Shown in pieces: positions 1-12,427 of a stretch of DNA of 64,000 bases. The position numbers and the translations under genes are program-made. This DNA comes from Lactarius indigo (taxonomy: Eukaryota; Basidiomycota; Agaricomycetes; Russulales; Russulaceae): contig JAFKAC010000083.1 in assembly GCA_025766275.1 (NCBI GenBank), positions 1 through 64,000 on the forward strand, read 5' to 3'. A model generated the notes under the pieces. It had not been told where the DNA came from and ran no database searches. It saw nothing but the letters and a program-made list of their open reading frames with translations. Each line of letters begins with the position of its first letter. Position 1 is the stretch's first letter.

Positions 1-170
1 ATGCCAGTGTTCAAGGAACGGAACCTATTGGAAGCGGCGAAGCGTGGGTTGCATGTGGATGAGCGTAGATGGCCGATGAAGGACGGGCACCCTGCGATAG
101 CATCAAGGAAGGCTCAAGAAGTCACATATTCTGTTCAGCATTTCCATGTGAGTAGATATCTACCTGGTTG
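1..170 (+). other. possible gene fragment at window edge
   Basis: The frame is open from the first base, starting ATG, and reads a basic, charged stretch (RNLLEAAKRGLHVDERRW) before running into the palindromic minisatellite near 180. A coding fragment is possible because the composition is not repeat-like. There is no recognisable domain, and the natural stop lies inside the repeat, so any real exon would have to splice out before it; a GT occurs near 120. I cannot assign a function, and chance is a fair alternative. Confidence 0.15.
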
Positions 171-179
171 CCTACAATA

Positions 180-590
180 TCGTGGCCGCGTTTGGCCACA
201 TGGTCAAACGCGGACGGTATATCGTGGCCGCGTTTGACCATGGTGGTCAAACGCGGTCACGATATACGACCGCGTTTGGACCATGGTGGCAAACGCGGAC
301 GATATACCGTCCGCGTTTGACCACCATGGTCAAACGCGGACGATATATCGTCCGCGTTTGACCACGGTGGCCAAACGCGGACGATATACCGTCCGCGTTT
401 GACCACCATGGCCAAACGCGGTCACGATATACCGCCGCGTTTGACCATGGTGGCCAAACGCGGCCACGATATACCGCCGCGTTTGACCACCATGGCCAAA
501 CGCGGCCACGATATACCGCCGCGTTTGACCACCATGGTCAAACGCGGTCACGATATACCGCCGCGTTTGACCACCGTGGCCAAACGCGGC
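180..590. repeat. palindromic minisatellite, about 41-bp unit, locus 1
   Basis: About ten head-to-tail units of roughly 41 bp. Each unit has a palindrome (CGCGTTTGACCA, two or three central bases, then TGGTCAAACGCG, with variants reading GGCCAAACGCGG) joined by a short ACGATATACCG-type spacer. Because unit and palindrome are both regular, long open frames appear on both strands (for example 330-602 minus and 399-590 plus); these are repeat artefacts, not genes. The same palindrome with a different spacer recurs at 13143-13690. Confidence 0.95.
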
Positions 591-774
591 CACGGATGTC
601 ACGGATGTTTTCCTGTTCTTATCTTTCCATTCATCCTCTCCGTCCCTTCTTCACTTCAATCTCACCCTTTCACTGCCACAGGCTTATCATGCGAAACTCC
701 GTCTCAATCACACCCTCATCATCAACCCCTCCGTCTCATACAACCCTTCCTTCTCTTCAGTACAGAACAGGGCA

Positions 775-2270
775 ATGCACATCTCCGTCATCGCTTTCCA
801 AGCCCTCTTCGATGACGTCAAAAAACTTGTCGCAGACGGTGTCAGGAGAGACATTCACGCCATCATTTCTGCAGCTCCAGATCAGAACGCAATCGATCGC
901 CGTCGCTCGGGGAAAAGAGAGAGAGTCTTTCCTCAAATCTTGGCTCTCCCTCAAACGGCCCCTCGCCTACGGTCATGTAGATCAACAGGCCACTTTCGTT
1001 TCTCTTCTCCAGGCCGTCGTCGCGGACCCACTTCTCATCTCTCATGGTCTCCCTAACTTCCGTCAGCATGCAATGACCCCCACAACTTTCGTCAACTCCC
1101 TCATCGCAATGTCCGACCCAACAAACCCCTCTCTTCCTCATGCTCCCGTCCTCTCCTCAGGCTCTTTCCTTCCCCTCCTCAAACACGCTCATTCCATCAT
1201 CCTTTCCCTCCCTCCCCTCTCTCCAGAAGACGACCACCATCTCTTGCTTCGTCACTCTTTCCTTCACTCCCTCTCTCATCTTCTTATCCGCTTCGTTCCC
1301 TCTCATCGTCCTAGGTCTTCTTCTTCCGGTGCTTCCCCTCGCGTCCCCGTATTCGACTCCTGGGCAAGTCTCGGCCTCACTGATCATGCTCGCCAAATCG
1401 TCCCCCTTCAAGGCCCTTCCACATCCCTTCCACATCCTTCTCATCAAGCCGCCACTCTGCTCTCGCCACTGCTCTTTTCACTGACACCGCCGCACAATGG
1501 TCTCTCGATTCCATCACAATTCCCCTCCTTCATACCATCCTTAACAAATCCTCCCTCCCCGTCGACTTCGTCACCCCTTCCCGCACAGGCGAACCTTACG
1601 TCGACGATACCTACGACTGGGTCAGGCACAACTATGACCCCCAAAAACCCATTCATCGTCTCGCCCTCATCACTGCCATCATCGTATCCCACTTCCTTCC
1701 TTTCGTCTTCCCCCCACATCCTATCCCTTCCCTTCCTTTCGCCACCGCCTTCGACCCTTTCGCTGTTTACCAAGCTTATTCCACTCTCCCTTGGCAAGAT
1801 CGTAAAGGCAAGAAGGGCGTCTCAAATCGCCTCATCTACGTCTCCATGCTCACCACTTTCATCATCGCCATTCATGAACCTTCCTCCCCTCTCGCCCAAA
1901 GACTCATTCAATCCAAATCCCTTGGATCCCCTTGGGCAACAAAACACAGTCATTTCCTTCCTTCCTTTCCCAAAATCCCTTCTCACCTTCTTTCTTTCTA
2001 GCCGTCAAGGGCATCTCTTACATCAACCTCATTCGTCTCGGCGTCGTCTGGGGTTCTCGCGATAGCCATAAGAATAAAGGTGGCTTCGGTACTCACTGGG
2101 GCCTTTTCGACCATTCTCATATCCGTGCCCGTTCTCAAGAGCTCTCCAGGAGACTCTCCTCTCCCTCCCTCTTTTCTTCTTTCGACGCCGTTTCTTATCT
2201 TGTAGGCGATCTTAATGCTCGCTTTTTATGTCAATCCGTCATCGGCCTTTCTCTTAGACCTCCTCTTTAG
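775..2270 (+). pseudogene. unrecognised protein gene, frame-shifted
   Basis: Three reading frames in series look like one protein. The first (from ATG 775) reads MHISVIAFQALFDDVKKLVA. The second covers roughly 925-1400 and contains QQATFVSLLQAVVADPLL. The third covers about 1441-1948 and contains DDTYDWVRHNYDPQKP. A fourth block ends at 2270 (GISYINLIRLGVVWGSRD). The last junction is a good intron, GT at 1949 and AG at 2001 (53 nt), that restores frame exactly. The first change falls in a GAGAGA run near 925, and the second at an 11-bp tandem duplication (CCCTTCCACAT) near 1420; both look like indels rather than introns. So this is probably a decayed gene, or one with assembly indels. I do not recognise the family. 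Total length would be near 480 residues. An upstream extension to 596 is open but starts at the repeat edge. Confidence 0.5.
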
Positions 2271-3276
2271 CCCTCTTCCTTTTCCTTTCTCCCCTTTTCC
2301 TCCTCCTTCAATCTAATCTACTCTACTCCCTCCCACATCCCTTCCTCCCATCAATTTTAGTGCACCCCTTCTGCTATATCTTAAGCTCTTGCAGTTCACA
2401 ACCAAACTATTGGAAGCCCGCTCGATCAGCCAACACTTAAGTCACACTAAAACAGAACAGAAACCAACCGCGTTCCATTGGAGAGACAATGAAAGAGGAG
2501 ATCTCGGATATAAGAGTACACAGAATGAAGAAAGGGGGAAAAGGTCATGGATCCTTAAGCAGTACTATAAGGGGTTTATATACGTTTGCGGGTGGTCCTT
2601 GGGATCCCGCCCTTGTCAGCTGTTGTGAGTGTGTCTTTAAGCACGTGATATCGGTCAGTGACGTCGAGCCATGGGTGATGATGGGTGATGACGTATGGGT
2701 GGCAAGTACGCTTGCAACTATCCCGTTTCCATCAAATCCCTTCAAATCCTTCCAAGCCCTCTACACCCTCCCCTTCCAAGCCCTACACCCTCCTTGCCCA
2801 TTCCATCCCCTTTCCTTCCAATCCAACCATCCAAATCCCACCTTTACAGTCCTTTCAACCACCCCACATGTCCTTTCCACTTACTATTGTTGCCCTCCGC
2901 TGTCTCCTTTCAATCCCTTCAAATCTCAGACTTCCCTTCTATCTTTTTCCTAACCCTGAACTCTCCTTGCAACACCATCAAATCTCCCCCAACCCTTATG
3001 TTTTTCTCTAACCCTCACCTCCGCTTCAATCTCCTTTTTTCACCCTGCACAACCAACTTATCTGTTTTTCCTTACAGTCCTCCATCACACCAATCATCCA
3101 CTATCCTAATTTCATCCTCCTACAATTCCTCTTTTCCATCCCCACTCTCTTCCTCCCCATCTCACTCATCTTCCCACCCCCCCTTCCACATCTCCCACCA
3201 TCTCCTCCTCTGAGTCATCAATATTCCTATCCTCTCTCTCTATCTTAACACCCATCGCCCCACCATTCCCACCATT
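2271..3276. other. pyrimidine-rich intergenic DNA
   Basis: No supportable gene. From about 2700 the plus strand is strongly C/T-rich with loosely repeated CCCTTCCAA, CATCCAAATCC and TCAAATCC phrases. Open frames here translate to low-complexity Ser/Pro/Phe strings in several frames at once. The same composition resumes at 4285, so the two pieces were one tract before the SINE-like insertion. Confidence 0.6.
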
Positions 3277-4265
3277 TTATTTTATTTTATTTTTATTCCG
3301 GGGCAGTACAGAATACAAAGCCAGTCTTAGCCACTTATCGAGCGTAGCTAACTTATATCTTGTAAATGGGCCGTAGCCCGGGTTATACAATGCATACTAG
3401 AATGTTCAATACGAGGAATTTAAACCCCGTAGAGGCACCCTCCCAGAGGAGCCCGGTCATATATGTCCGATGTTATGGAGTGTTGTGGTCACGTCACTCT
3501 GTATGTATGTCATCCATCGTCCAGCACCGTCCAAACCGGTCCCTTGCCCTCCCCTAGACCCTCCCACTACTAATGAACACGACCTACTTACGTTCCCTCA
3601 AGGACCCTTTAGTAAGCAACTTCCACAATTTGGACCCCACTGTTGGTGCCCCAGCGGTGGTGTGAGAACGGGCAGCGCCAGTTGCATCTCTGACAGTCAC
3701 ATGGGGTCACCAGTCCCATGGACCCAAGGATCACTGGATGCGCGACCCACGGCGGTGCCACAGAGGTTCTTGCAGGGTTGTTGATTGAGGTCCGAGGACC
3801 CCTTCCCCTTAGGTCTCCCAGCAATTATCCAGCAGGGAGTCCATCGGGGATGAAGCTGTTGGGGGTGTGTTCCTATATGGGGCGGTTCGGCTACATCCAT
3901 GTTGGTGTCGGGGTTTCAGTCGGGGTTTGATATGGAATGGGAGGAGTGTTGGATGGAATCGGGAGGGAGTGTGATCAGGAGGTATTAAGGAAGTGGGCAA
4001 CCGGCTATGACATGCCAGTCCCAGGGGGTTGGTTCTTGCAAACGTGGGGTGCTGTGGCAGCAGAGCCCTAAATAGGGAAGTGAGTGCGGCAGCCCAGATG
4101 GGCCAGGGTGGAGGTTGCAGGGCAGCAGTCAAGCCGGCCCAGAGGTTGAGTAATGACAGCCCCTGTCAGGAATATTGCCTGAGCGAGGATTGAACCCAGG
4201 GGTTCGCACCAAGCTCTCCCGAGCAGGGTAGGGGACGGTGGTGGAGGCCACTACACCAGCCCGCC
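3277..4265 (-). mobile_element. SINE-like retroelement copy 1 (tRNA-type head, about 1 kb)
   Basis: Non-LTR insertion in minus orientation, about 989 bp. It is flanked by a 19-bp target duplication (CCCCACCATTCCCACCATT at 3258-3276 and 4266-4284). Its 5' head lies at the high-coordinate end and reads, in sense, an A-box-like TGGTGTAGTGGCC and a B-box-like GGTTCAATCC, as in a tRNA-type Pol III promoter. Its 3' end is a simple AAAAT tail (TTTTA repeats on the plus strand at 3277-3296) preceded by a TACTGCCCCGGAATA-type tail sequence. No long coding frame fits the element. The same family occurs at 62194-63189. A body near 1 kb is long for a SINE, so it may be a composite. Confidence 0.85.
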
Positions 4266-4284
4266 CCCCACCATTCCCACCATT

Positions 4285-5943
4285 CCTCATCCCAAATCCT
4301 GCCTTTACCTCCTCCCTAAACTCCTTCCTAACCATATCCATAGCCTCCTCACCTCCCCCAACACCACACAAGCCCATAAACATCTCTCTGTCAACAAACC
4401 TACCTCACTTACCACAACACCTGACAACCCACATACCAAAAACACCCACATCTTTACATATAATCTCCTTCATCTTCACCCTCTCCTATTCAACCACCAA
4501 GTACTTCAGAACTTCTCCCAATCTCAAATCCACGAATCACCTCCATGCCTCAAATCACATCTCGTGCCTTCATAAATCCAAATCCACCACTGTCATCCTG
4601 ACCATCCACAAATCCAACTTCATCCAGCCCCTCTGCCTTAAACCCTCACCCTACCTCCACCTTATGTCCATCCCAGCCTACCCATACAAAATCTATCTCT
4701 TCATATCGTCTTTTGCTTCCTACTTCCTTCACCATGTCCTGAAACATTCTAATCACATCACCATACCAGTAGTGATCTCTATCTTCTGCTTTCAAATCAT
4801 GGTTTCCAAGTACCATCACATCGGAATCTGTACTGGTCTTAATACTCTCTTGATCCCTTCAACAGTCATATCTTGCAAAAATCAATCCATAGTGTAACCC
4901 CACTACAGGGGCATTAGGTACAACCTCTACCAAGTCAGTCAATATGCCCTAGCGCAAGCTCAAAGGCCTGGCTTCAGTAGAATGCTCCACAAGGATCACA
5001 AGGACCTAAGTTACTCAGACCATAGGGAACGGCTAACGTGCAAAGACCTAGCAGAGATGGGGTTCGCCAGACAGGGAAGTGCCCAGAGGCGTTCCACCTT
5101 AGACCAGTGTAGTATTACACAGGAAGTCTAGTCTACCGTACAAGCTAGATAGAACTAGGTTTAAGTACAAGTGATGCTGTATGGCTGCTACAAACAGATG
5201 GAGCCATCGCCGGATTCATAGATAAAGGGAGACACATGAGGGGAATAAGGCATGGATATACTTGGAACAAAGGCAAATCATGCAGAGTCGTGTGTGAGTG
5301 AGAATGAAATGGAAACTAGCACATGTCAAGCTTTATCAGAAGGGGTCAGCCATAAGCAAGGCATGTGATAGGAACCGGGTAATTGTAGGGTCCGCGTAGT
5401 CGTACAGGGCTCGTGGGATATTGGGAGAGGAAGGGTAAAGTGAAGAAAGAACAAGTCCAAATAGCAAGAAATCGTAACACATAGTGTCTTGTCACAGAAG
5501 ATTCAGTTGTCGTCAATCAGAAGTTCTTGGTGGTCTTGCTCAGTAAAATCATGACTCAGAGCTTCCATCATTCTGCCAAGTAAGTGCTTCTTCAAATCGG
5601 GAAGGAACTTCTGCATATGGGTTCAGCAGAGTTATGCTTATTTCACCACACAACCCTATCACATACCTCAATAGCTGGGTCACCCTTGTTGTCCACCAAC
5701 CATTTCGTGATGTTCAAATGGATCTTGTGTCAATCTGACATATGATAACATTCAGAGGGATCAGACAGAGGTGATGTTTCCTTGTCATTGTTGCTGAGGA
5801 CAACTGTACTGGACGTTTGGTTAGTACTATGCTTCTTCATTTCCCAAAGCCTTCCTGTGCACCACTCGTGAATGGCAATTTGACCCTCAAATCCTCTGCA
5901 ATTTCTTCAAGCATAAAACTGCTTGACTCAACAATGTTCACCT
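4285..5943. other. no gene recognised
   Basis: To about 4900 this continues the pyrimidine-rich tract seen before the SINE-like insertion; its open frame (4238-4897) is low-complexity Ser/His/Ile. From 4900 to 5943 composition is balanced but stops are frequent in all frames, and I see no domain. It may hold the decayed 3' flank of the Plavaka element that follows. Confidence 0.5.
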
Positions 5944-8900
5944 TCACCCTGTGTTTAAGTTAGCTTTACTGCAACACGAGGGGCCAAAAAATGGGCCACA
6001 CTGCCTGTGTAGAGTAGGACTCTGTTGTCCCAAAGCATTGTACCTATGAGACATAGTGGCCCAGTGCATCCAGTTTGTAGGTTGCAAGGTTGAAAACCCA
6101 GGTACCATGTTTTGTGTCAGTGCTGCCTTCAGGCCTGGGGTTCTGCCCAGTCCCTTTTGCCTCAGCAACTTTAGAAGCTTTGCGGTTGGCTTTTTTCACA
6201 ACCTTGCCTGGATTTTCAACAGTGTTGTACCTTGGGCAAACTTGATCATTAAAATGTCGCAGAACCTAACCAAGTGCCTTGGTAATACTTTCAAAGAAAG
6301 ACAGTGATGATGTGGTGTGCATGCACAACTTGGCCAGCGCATGCCATGTAGCAAGCAGAAATATGAGATCAAGCATCACTTCTCACATGCTTTGGGAATA
6401 GACTTGTGAAACATGGCAACATGCACTGGTCCACCATCCAAGTCAGTTAACCTAACAATAGAGTGAAATTCAGAGTACGTGCCTGAAGTAAGCCTTCAAA
6501 GTTCCAAGCAGCCAGTTTCTTCATGTTGGAGATGTTGCTACAAAATCTACATATTGTTGAGTGTCCAAAAGCTGAAATCAAATGGTAGCTGCACCACAAC
6601 TTGAATATTAGCAACGCAATCTCTAAATGGGGCCATGTGGTTTTACTGTTCATTTAAGACATGTACATTCCCTTCACTGCAAGCATAGAGGATCCAAACC
6701 AGGTGGGAAAAGACACTTTTCCAAACTCTGAGCTCAAGGTCATGAAGGAGATCGATGGTGAACACTTGATAGAAATTGAAGCCTTGATCACATAAAGCAT
6801 CCAAGAAGGCGTTCTGCAATAAACACCTGAGTCAGTAAGATTGTTGACACATTTGTGGCCAGATGTACACAAATCAGAACCATTGATAGCTTCAGGTATT
6901 CATCAATACGTTCCAATGTTACTGATCGGCCAGTTTTGAATATCCACTCTTGTGCCTTCTCAACTTTCTTCTGTCACTTCTTAGAGTCTACCCAAATGTC
7001 ACCTCATCATGACTCATCTGTGTGCATGCCTAAATCGTGGACCTTCTGTTTAGGGCACATACACAGAGGACATAAACAGTTGCTGAGGTATTTTATTGTA
7101 GCAAGAATGATCCTGGTAGGGAGACCAGATAAGCCAGGCATAAATAGTGAGGAAAAAAACCTACTTTTCAGGGTAATCTGTGGAATATGTGAAAACCCAG
7201 GGGAAGAGACACCTCTCAATACCATCAGCACATAGGACAATGGTCCCAGACATATGAGCATAAGTGAAGTCATTGGTGAGAAGGAGCCACCAGATTGCAT
7301 GGACAAGTTCACACTTCATAAATGTAAGGACATCACCGCTTGTGGCAGCATTGTAGATCATTTTATATGTGTCTTGCACCCAGTCAGGGAGCTGAAGACA
7401 GTTGAGCATGAAATGAAATGACAGGATGAGAAACATATGAAGGGGATATATGCCAGGTGATGTGCAGAGAATGTTGTGGGCTTTGTGTGAATGTATTTTG
7501 ATATAAGTCCAATAAAGAAATAAATTGGCCACAGAGCAGTGGTACCAAAAGTCACAAGGTGTGTTGAGTCAGATTAAAGCATGAGGGGGACTACAATGCT
7601 CTCAATGGTTTTGCCTGGAGGTTTCATCAACTCCACCTTGTGTTCCATCTCCCAAAATACCTTCAAAGTATAAGCCTCACCATAGATCTCCTTAAATGGC
7701 TCTGCCAGGAAAGGCTTCCAGAGCTGGGTGAATCCCTTCAAATGAAAGGCCTTGAATGATGACAGGTCCTTGAAAGTGGAGACAATAGTTTGAAGCAAAT
7801 TGTGGTGCAAGACCCCAGGGATCTCAACCTCTGGGGCCTTGTCTTTGCTTGGATATCTTCCCTTGGTCTTGGGAAGCTGAATCATCACAGCACTCTCCTG
7901 CCAACCGTCAGATGCTGGACACATGGGGTTGTTATCCAGTTGCTTTGCCTCAGAACTAGCACTGAAGTTGTTGAGGTCCTTTGAGTTGAAGTCAGCTGCC
8001 AGTGTTACAGCTCCGAGGGAGCATACAATGTCAACGGAGCTGAGCTCAATGTAAAGGGTAGAGTCAGGACTTGTTGTTCAAACAAGTCAAGTTGGGGTTT
8101 CCTTGGCTCACTCCAGAGAGTTTGCAAGGGAGAGGGGATCAGACAAGCTAACTCAGTATTCAAAAACTAAGAGTAGACAAGGATTGTACTACTCAACTGT
8201 GCTACTACTTATATCATACATACTGGGGTTTTCGGGGACCGTTTTCTTATCTGCCATGTCACACCAGGCTGATGTGGCTACATGTCGTGCTAATGCTACT
8301 ATCTGATGTGCTGGAGATACGAGAGGGGGTCTTTCTGTAAAACTTTTGGGGACACTTCTTATGCTTTTGTGTGACATTATGTCACGATGTCACATGAACG
8401 TGACAGCCAGGATCACATCATGGACAAGGCTGTCCAGATTGTTGAGTGTGTTTGCACCAGTCTGGTAGAACCAATTCATCAGATGATATACCAATGCATT
8501 CAAATAAGGTGCAAATGGTTTTGGTGTCCCTGATAGACCAAAGGAGTCATTGCATTGGCAAGAGTCATGGTCTGTTTTGTTGATAAACATTGGAGCATCG
8601 GTGAGATCTTCAATTGTAATGCCATTTTTTGGATCATTGGATGGCCAATTGGTGAAACAGTGGAATAGCCCAAATTGGTTTGGTATGGTTTCACAGATGA
8701 AAGGACTGGGAGTGGGATTGTTGACTTGCATTGAAGACATGGGCCATGAAGAGGGAGTAGACAATACTGGAGAAGGTGAGGGTGAGGATCTGGTGTTATT
8801 GATTGGCTATAGATGCTTAGTGCTGCCATCTGTGCCAATAGAAGTAGATCACTTGCCCTCCCAAACCAAGCAGGAATGTGCTGCTTTCAAGTGGGCCAAT

Positions 8901-9040
8901 GCAAAGCAACAGGGGCATCTATATCTCCATCACCATGCTCTTCAATATGCTCTGGCTCCAGGAGCATGGTGGGTGCTGGAAGAGATGCTGGGTCTGGGCC
9001 ATCTAGCTCATTGTCATTGTTGCAGTCAACATTCTTGAGT
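5944..9040 (-). pseudogene. Plavaka-family transposase relic
   Basis: Broken minus-strand frames line up in order with the Plavaka transposase family of Agaricomycetes (a CMC/EnSpm-like group). The N-terminal acidic region lies near 8890-9035 and carries a stop. At 8390-8700 comes an IPNQFGLFHCFTNWP block, then a PKPFAPYLNALVYHLMNWFY block. At 7574-7924 the frame reads PPGKTIESIVVPLML and continues near 7500-7560 as THLVTFGTTALWPIYFF. At 7160-7400 is a WLLLTNDFTYAHMSGTIVLC block followed by FTYSTDYPEK and ILATIKYLSNCLCPLCMCPK. Near 6500 is SNISNMKKLAAWNFEGLL, and the C-terminal part near 6060 is out of frame. Some gaps may be introns, but in-frame stops and frame changes make it inactive. Family assignment is from remembered conserved blocks. 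Confidence 0.85.
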
Positions 9041-9538
9041 GTACAATCAATTTAGCATCCAGTGAAACAATGGAGGATCAACATACCAAGCTGCCCCTTA
9101 CAAAGTCTGGATCTCCAAGCACCTCTACCTCCTCCAGCCCAATATCAACAGTGTCCTGGCAGATTTCAGACCAGTCATTTTGCAAAATCAATGAAATGAA
9201 ACCTAAAGACAGGACTAAGAGCTAACATTATTAGGACTCATCTGTGCAGCTTGACTTTTCAATCTCAGGTTTTGAGTCTCAGGTGGTTTGAACTTCATTG
9301 GCACATTCCTTTTGCAGTGGATCTGGTGAACACTATGTGCTCAAGCAGTTCCATTGGTAAGCTTTACTCCACATCAATCACATTCAACCATGTATTGGAT
9401 AAGTGTGGGGCCACGAGTCAGAAGAAATGGCACAGAGTAGTCCACATGTAAAGTCAACTCAGAGGCCCATTGTGATGTTCAAGTGTTGGCTGAGCCAGCA
9501 ACATCTGAGGAATCAGAAAAATCACTAAGTCAACTAAC

Positions 9539-11190
9539 ATGTCATTCCTGAACTTGGCCACCATGTTCCATTGCCCTCAACCTTCTCATATCCAACCCAC
9601 CTATGCAACAGCTCACCAGCAGCAACCCTGCTACCCTCTCAACTCTCCTCTATCTACATCCCCACAACAGTCTGATGAAGACAGAAGCAGCAATCAAGAT
9701 GACTACAGACTCCACAGCAATGTGAGAACAACCAAGAAGACCATGACCCTAGAATGAAGTGTAAATTGGGACACAAGCTACTGTGACATGCCCTACTGGT
9801 TAAAGCTGGTAGGAAGAAATGGAAGTGAGGCTGTACCATGTAAGTCAGTGCAACCATTGTTGGCAGTGTATCATCTCAAAAACAGCCTCAGGACCACAAA
9901 ACAAGACACACTGAAAGCTTACAAGAAAGCTGGTAGATGGATGGATGGTCTGTGTATACAGACATGGTTGGACCTTAATGAGGCCTTCCAGATTGGACTG
10001 GCTGAGGATGGTTTCTTTGAGATTAAAACAATGGAGGACAATGAAAGGTGGGTCCCTTTTCTTTGGCACATATACCCACTGACTACACCAACAGGGAAGA
10101 CAACAATGCAAACCATGTCACATATATCAAGCTATATCATGGGGTGCTTGCTCAGGTGCTGAACTTCAAGAAGACAATTGAAGAATTTGGTGATGACTTT
10201 GAATCAATCATGGATCTTATTGCACTGGTAAGAATATTTTTACTCATCATGTCACTACTCATTGTCTGTATTAGATGGATAAGGATTCGCAGAGTGCTCG
10301 ACAGCAAGATACAAACAAGATGAAGGAAGGAATTTCAGAGTTCTTCACCTGCAATGCTCAAGCTGGTGAGCCAGTTCTGTGAGACAAGATGGGCCATGGG
10401 TTCAACCATGTCAGTACAGTGCATGCACTCTGTCCCTGTGCCTTCATATATGTCTTTGACCATAATCTGATGTACATACTTGATGACCTATCTCTTCTGT
10501 ACTGATGTCCGTGTGTAGATTTCTTGAGAACATCACAGGTGGCATGGTCCCAATCACTGCCACTGACCTCCCCAACTTCCTTTATAACAAGGACAAGGCA
10601 GATAAACTTTTTGAAGCTGATCTGGAGGATTGGGATATTGAGCAAGGCCTATTACAGTCACCCCTGTGCTTATGGGTAAGTTATTTCCCCTCTGATGTTG
10701 CTTTCAGTTCCTGTTGACCACATAGTTGTTCAAAAGCATCTTCATGGGGAATGGCTTTTGGGAACCCACTGACAAGAAAAGGAAGTCCACTGTTGCCAAG
10801 ATCAACAGCTTGACCCAGGTGACACCTTCAACAATCACATATGCAGTTGCTCAGGTATGGTCCCATTTTGTCTTTATTCATTCAAAATCTGTTAGGCTCG
10901 TTTTGCGCTTTCCTCTTGTAAAGAATGGGGCACTAAAGACAGGAACTTTATCTTACAAGACTTTTACCTTGCTATTCTAGAACTGTTTGAAGACAGTGAC
11001 AACAAATGGGCTATGGAAACGCTGGCATGGTGGAATCAGTATGTATTGAGTTTACTTTCAGACATGTCTAACAACAGCCCACTGCACAGAAAGATATTCT
11101 TCGACAAACCAAGTACTAAAGGCAAGGGTGACAACCATCCACAGAAAAGTGACAATGACAGTTGGTCAAAGGCCAAACTCACTTGATTGG
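9539..11190 (+). pseudogene. DUF6698-type gene, decayed
   Basis: Plus-strand exons resemble the DUF6698 proteins abundant in Agaricomycetes (function unknown). Blocks in order: a Gln/Pro-rich N-terminus from ATG 9539; LDLNEAFQIGLAEDG near 9970; LNFKKTIEEFGDDFESIMDL near 10165-10235, followed by a GTAAGA donor; then KMKEGISEFF and DKMGHGFNH near 10320-10410. Next come GGMVPITATDLPNFLYNKD (10530-10590), KSTVAKINSLTQVTPSTITY (10780-10850) and a final block near 10925-11035 ending ETLAWWNQ. Introns with GTAAGT or GTATGG donors separate the last exons. A TGA sits in front of DKMGHGFNH, where the family usually has Arg, suggesting CGA to TGA. A stop also separates the first two blocks, at 9757. It is probably inactive. 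It is divergent to and about 500 bp from the Plavaka relic, so it may have been part of the same element. Confidence 0.7.
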
Positions 11191-12427
11191 AATGTGCAGC
11201 GAAACGGCACCGACCATCTGAAGAGTAGACTGCAGTGTGTGTTGTCTCCTTGCCTTGGTTTGGCTCAACTTCTGTGGCTCTGGGACTGTGTCTCAAGGTG
11301 CTTGTACTGCTTGGATCTTGGCTCATCATGCTCAGTCTTGGACCCTGTTGCTTGCCCCTATGGACTCTGTTGCCTTCTTGGCTTTGGTGCTTTAGATACT
11401 TTGGTCACGTCATGTATCATATTATGATAATATAATGTATTACTTTATTTGCTGTTATGTACACATAAATGTTAGTGGGATGATAACAATGTAAGCAATG
11501 CCTGGCTGACAATGTTAGGCTTAGCCAAGAATACAAGGCCTCATGAGGTTCACACAGACTATTTGGCATTAGCTGGAAATGATAAGTTCAATGAGGCTTG
11601 GTGGACCTTTTGTGGACTTTGACTGATTTCAAGTCCTATGAGGGCTTTCAGGAATTTTAAGTGCTTTTGGATCTTACAAGGCTGGCAAGCCTTAGAGAGG
11701 AATATAAGCCATTAAATGGCTTGCCAAGGCATTTCACAGATTTAAATCACCTCACAATCTCCACATCCTACACCACATTGTCACCCTGCCCCTTACTCAT
11801 TCACCAACAACAAATCTCTACATCATTTCACACCAGACGTCTTGTCTTCTGCCATCCTTACCCTCATCTTTTGCAAATGTTTATCCTACTATCATCAAAC
11901 ACTAAATCTAATCTGTCCTACTATACTCAGAACCCATTGGTCCAGTTGTCATGATAAGTCATACTGCTACATTTGCCTTGTTCTCCATTTTACACACTCC
12001 TTTGTCCTGTATGTAGAACAACACTCCTTGTATTCTGTGGCCCTGTGTTACACTCCTTGTAGTAGTGTCACCCCTGTACAGTATAAGTAGAACACTCTGT
12101 ATGCCCTGATGCACATCAGTTCTCACTCTGTTGTTCTGTTGTGTGCCAGACTCCTTTGCTTTTTCTGCAAACTCCCTGTTCACCTCTGCTTCCAGCATTC
12201 TAGCATATCTCACCATAGTTACCTTGCCACTGTGAGTATGCCTCTTATGTCTGCTGCTCATCAACGACATGGTTACACTGTAGCTTATTGACAGGACTGA
12301 GGTTGTATGAGAAATGTAATGATAGGAAGCTTGTTGAAGGACAGAGAGACTCAGGCCAAAAAGTCTCACCTGAGAACTTGGTCTGAGTTGGATGTATATA
12401 CAGAGTTACCTCAGGTGGAATTGATCA
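11191..12427. other. no gene recognised
   Basis: Open frames such as 11128-11427 plus and 11959-12369 minus lack any domain I know. The latter (136 codons) has a charged middle segment but no supporting exon structure. The tract is AT-richer than its neighbours and rich in TGT and TCC strings. It ends exactly where the left arm of the large palindrome begins. Confidence 0.45.

Noticed and set aside
180..590. CRISPR array
   Set aside because: Units are contiguous palindromes with short, near-identical linkers, no unique spacers, no cas genes, and the DNA is fungal.
330..602. 90-codon minus-strand frame and the plus-strand frame from 399 with repeated residue units
   Set aside because: Both lie on the palindromic minisatellite; unit regularity alone keeps them open.
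2685..3213. Overlapping Ser/Pro/Phe-rich frames of 108-172 codons
   Set aside because: Low-complexity pyrimidine tract that is open in several frames at once; no exon structure or domain.
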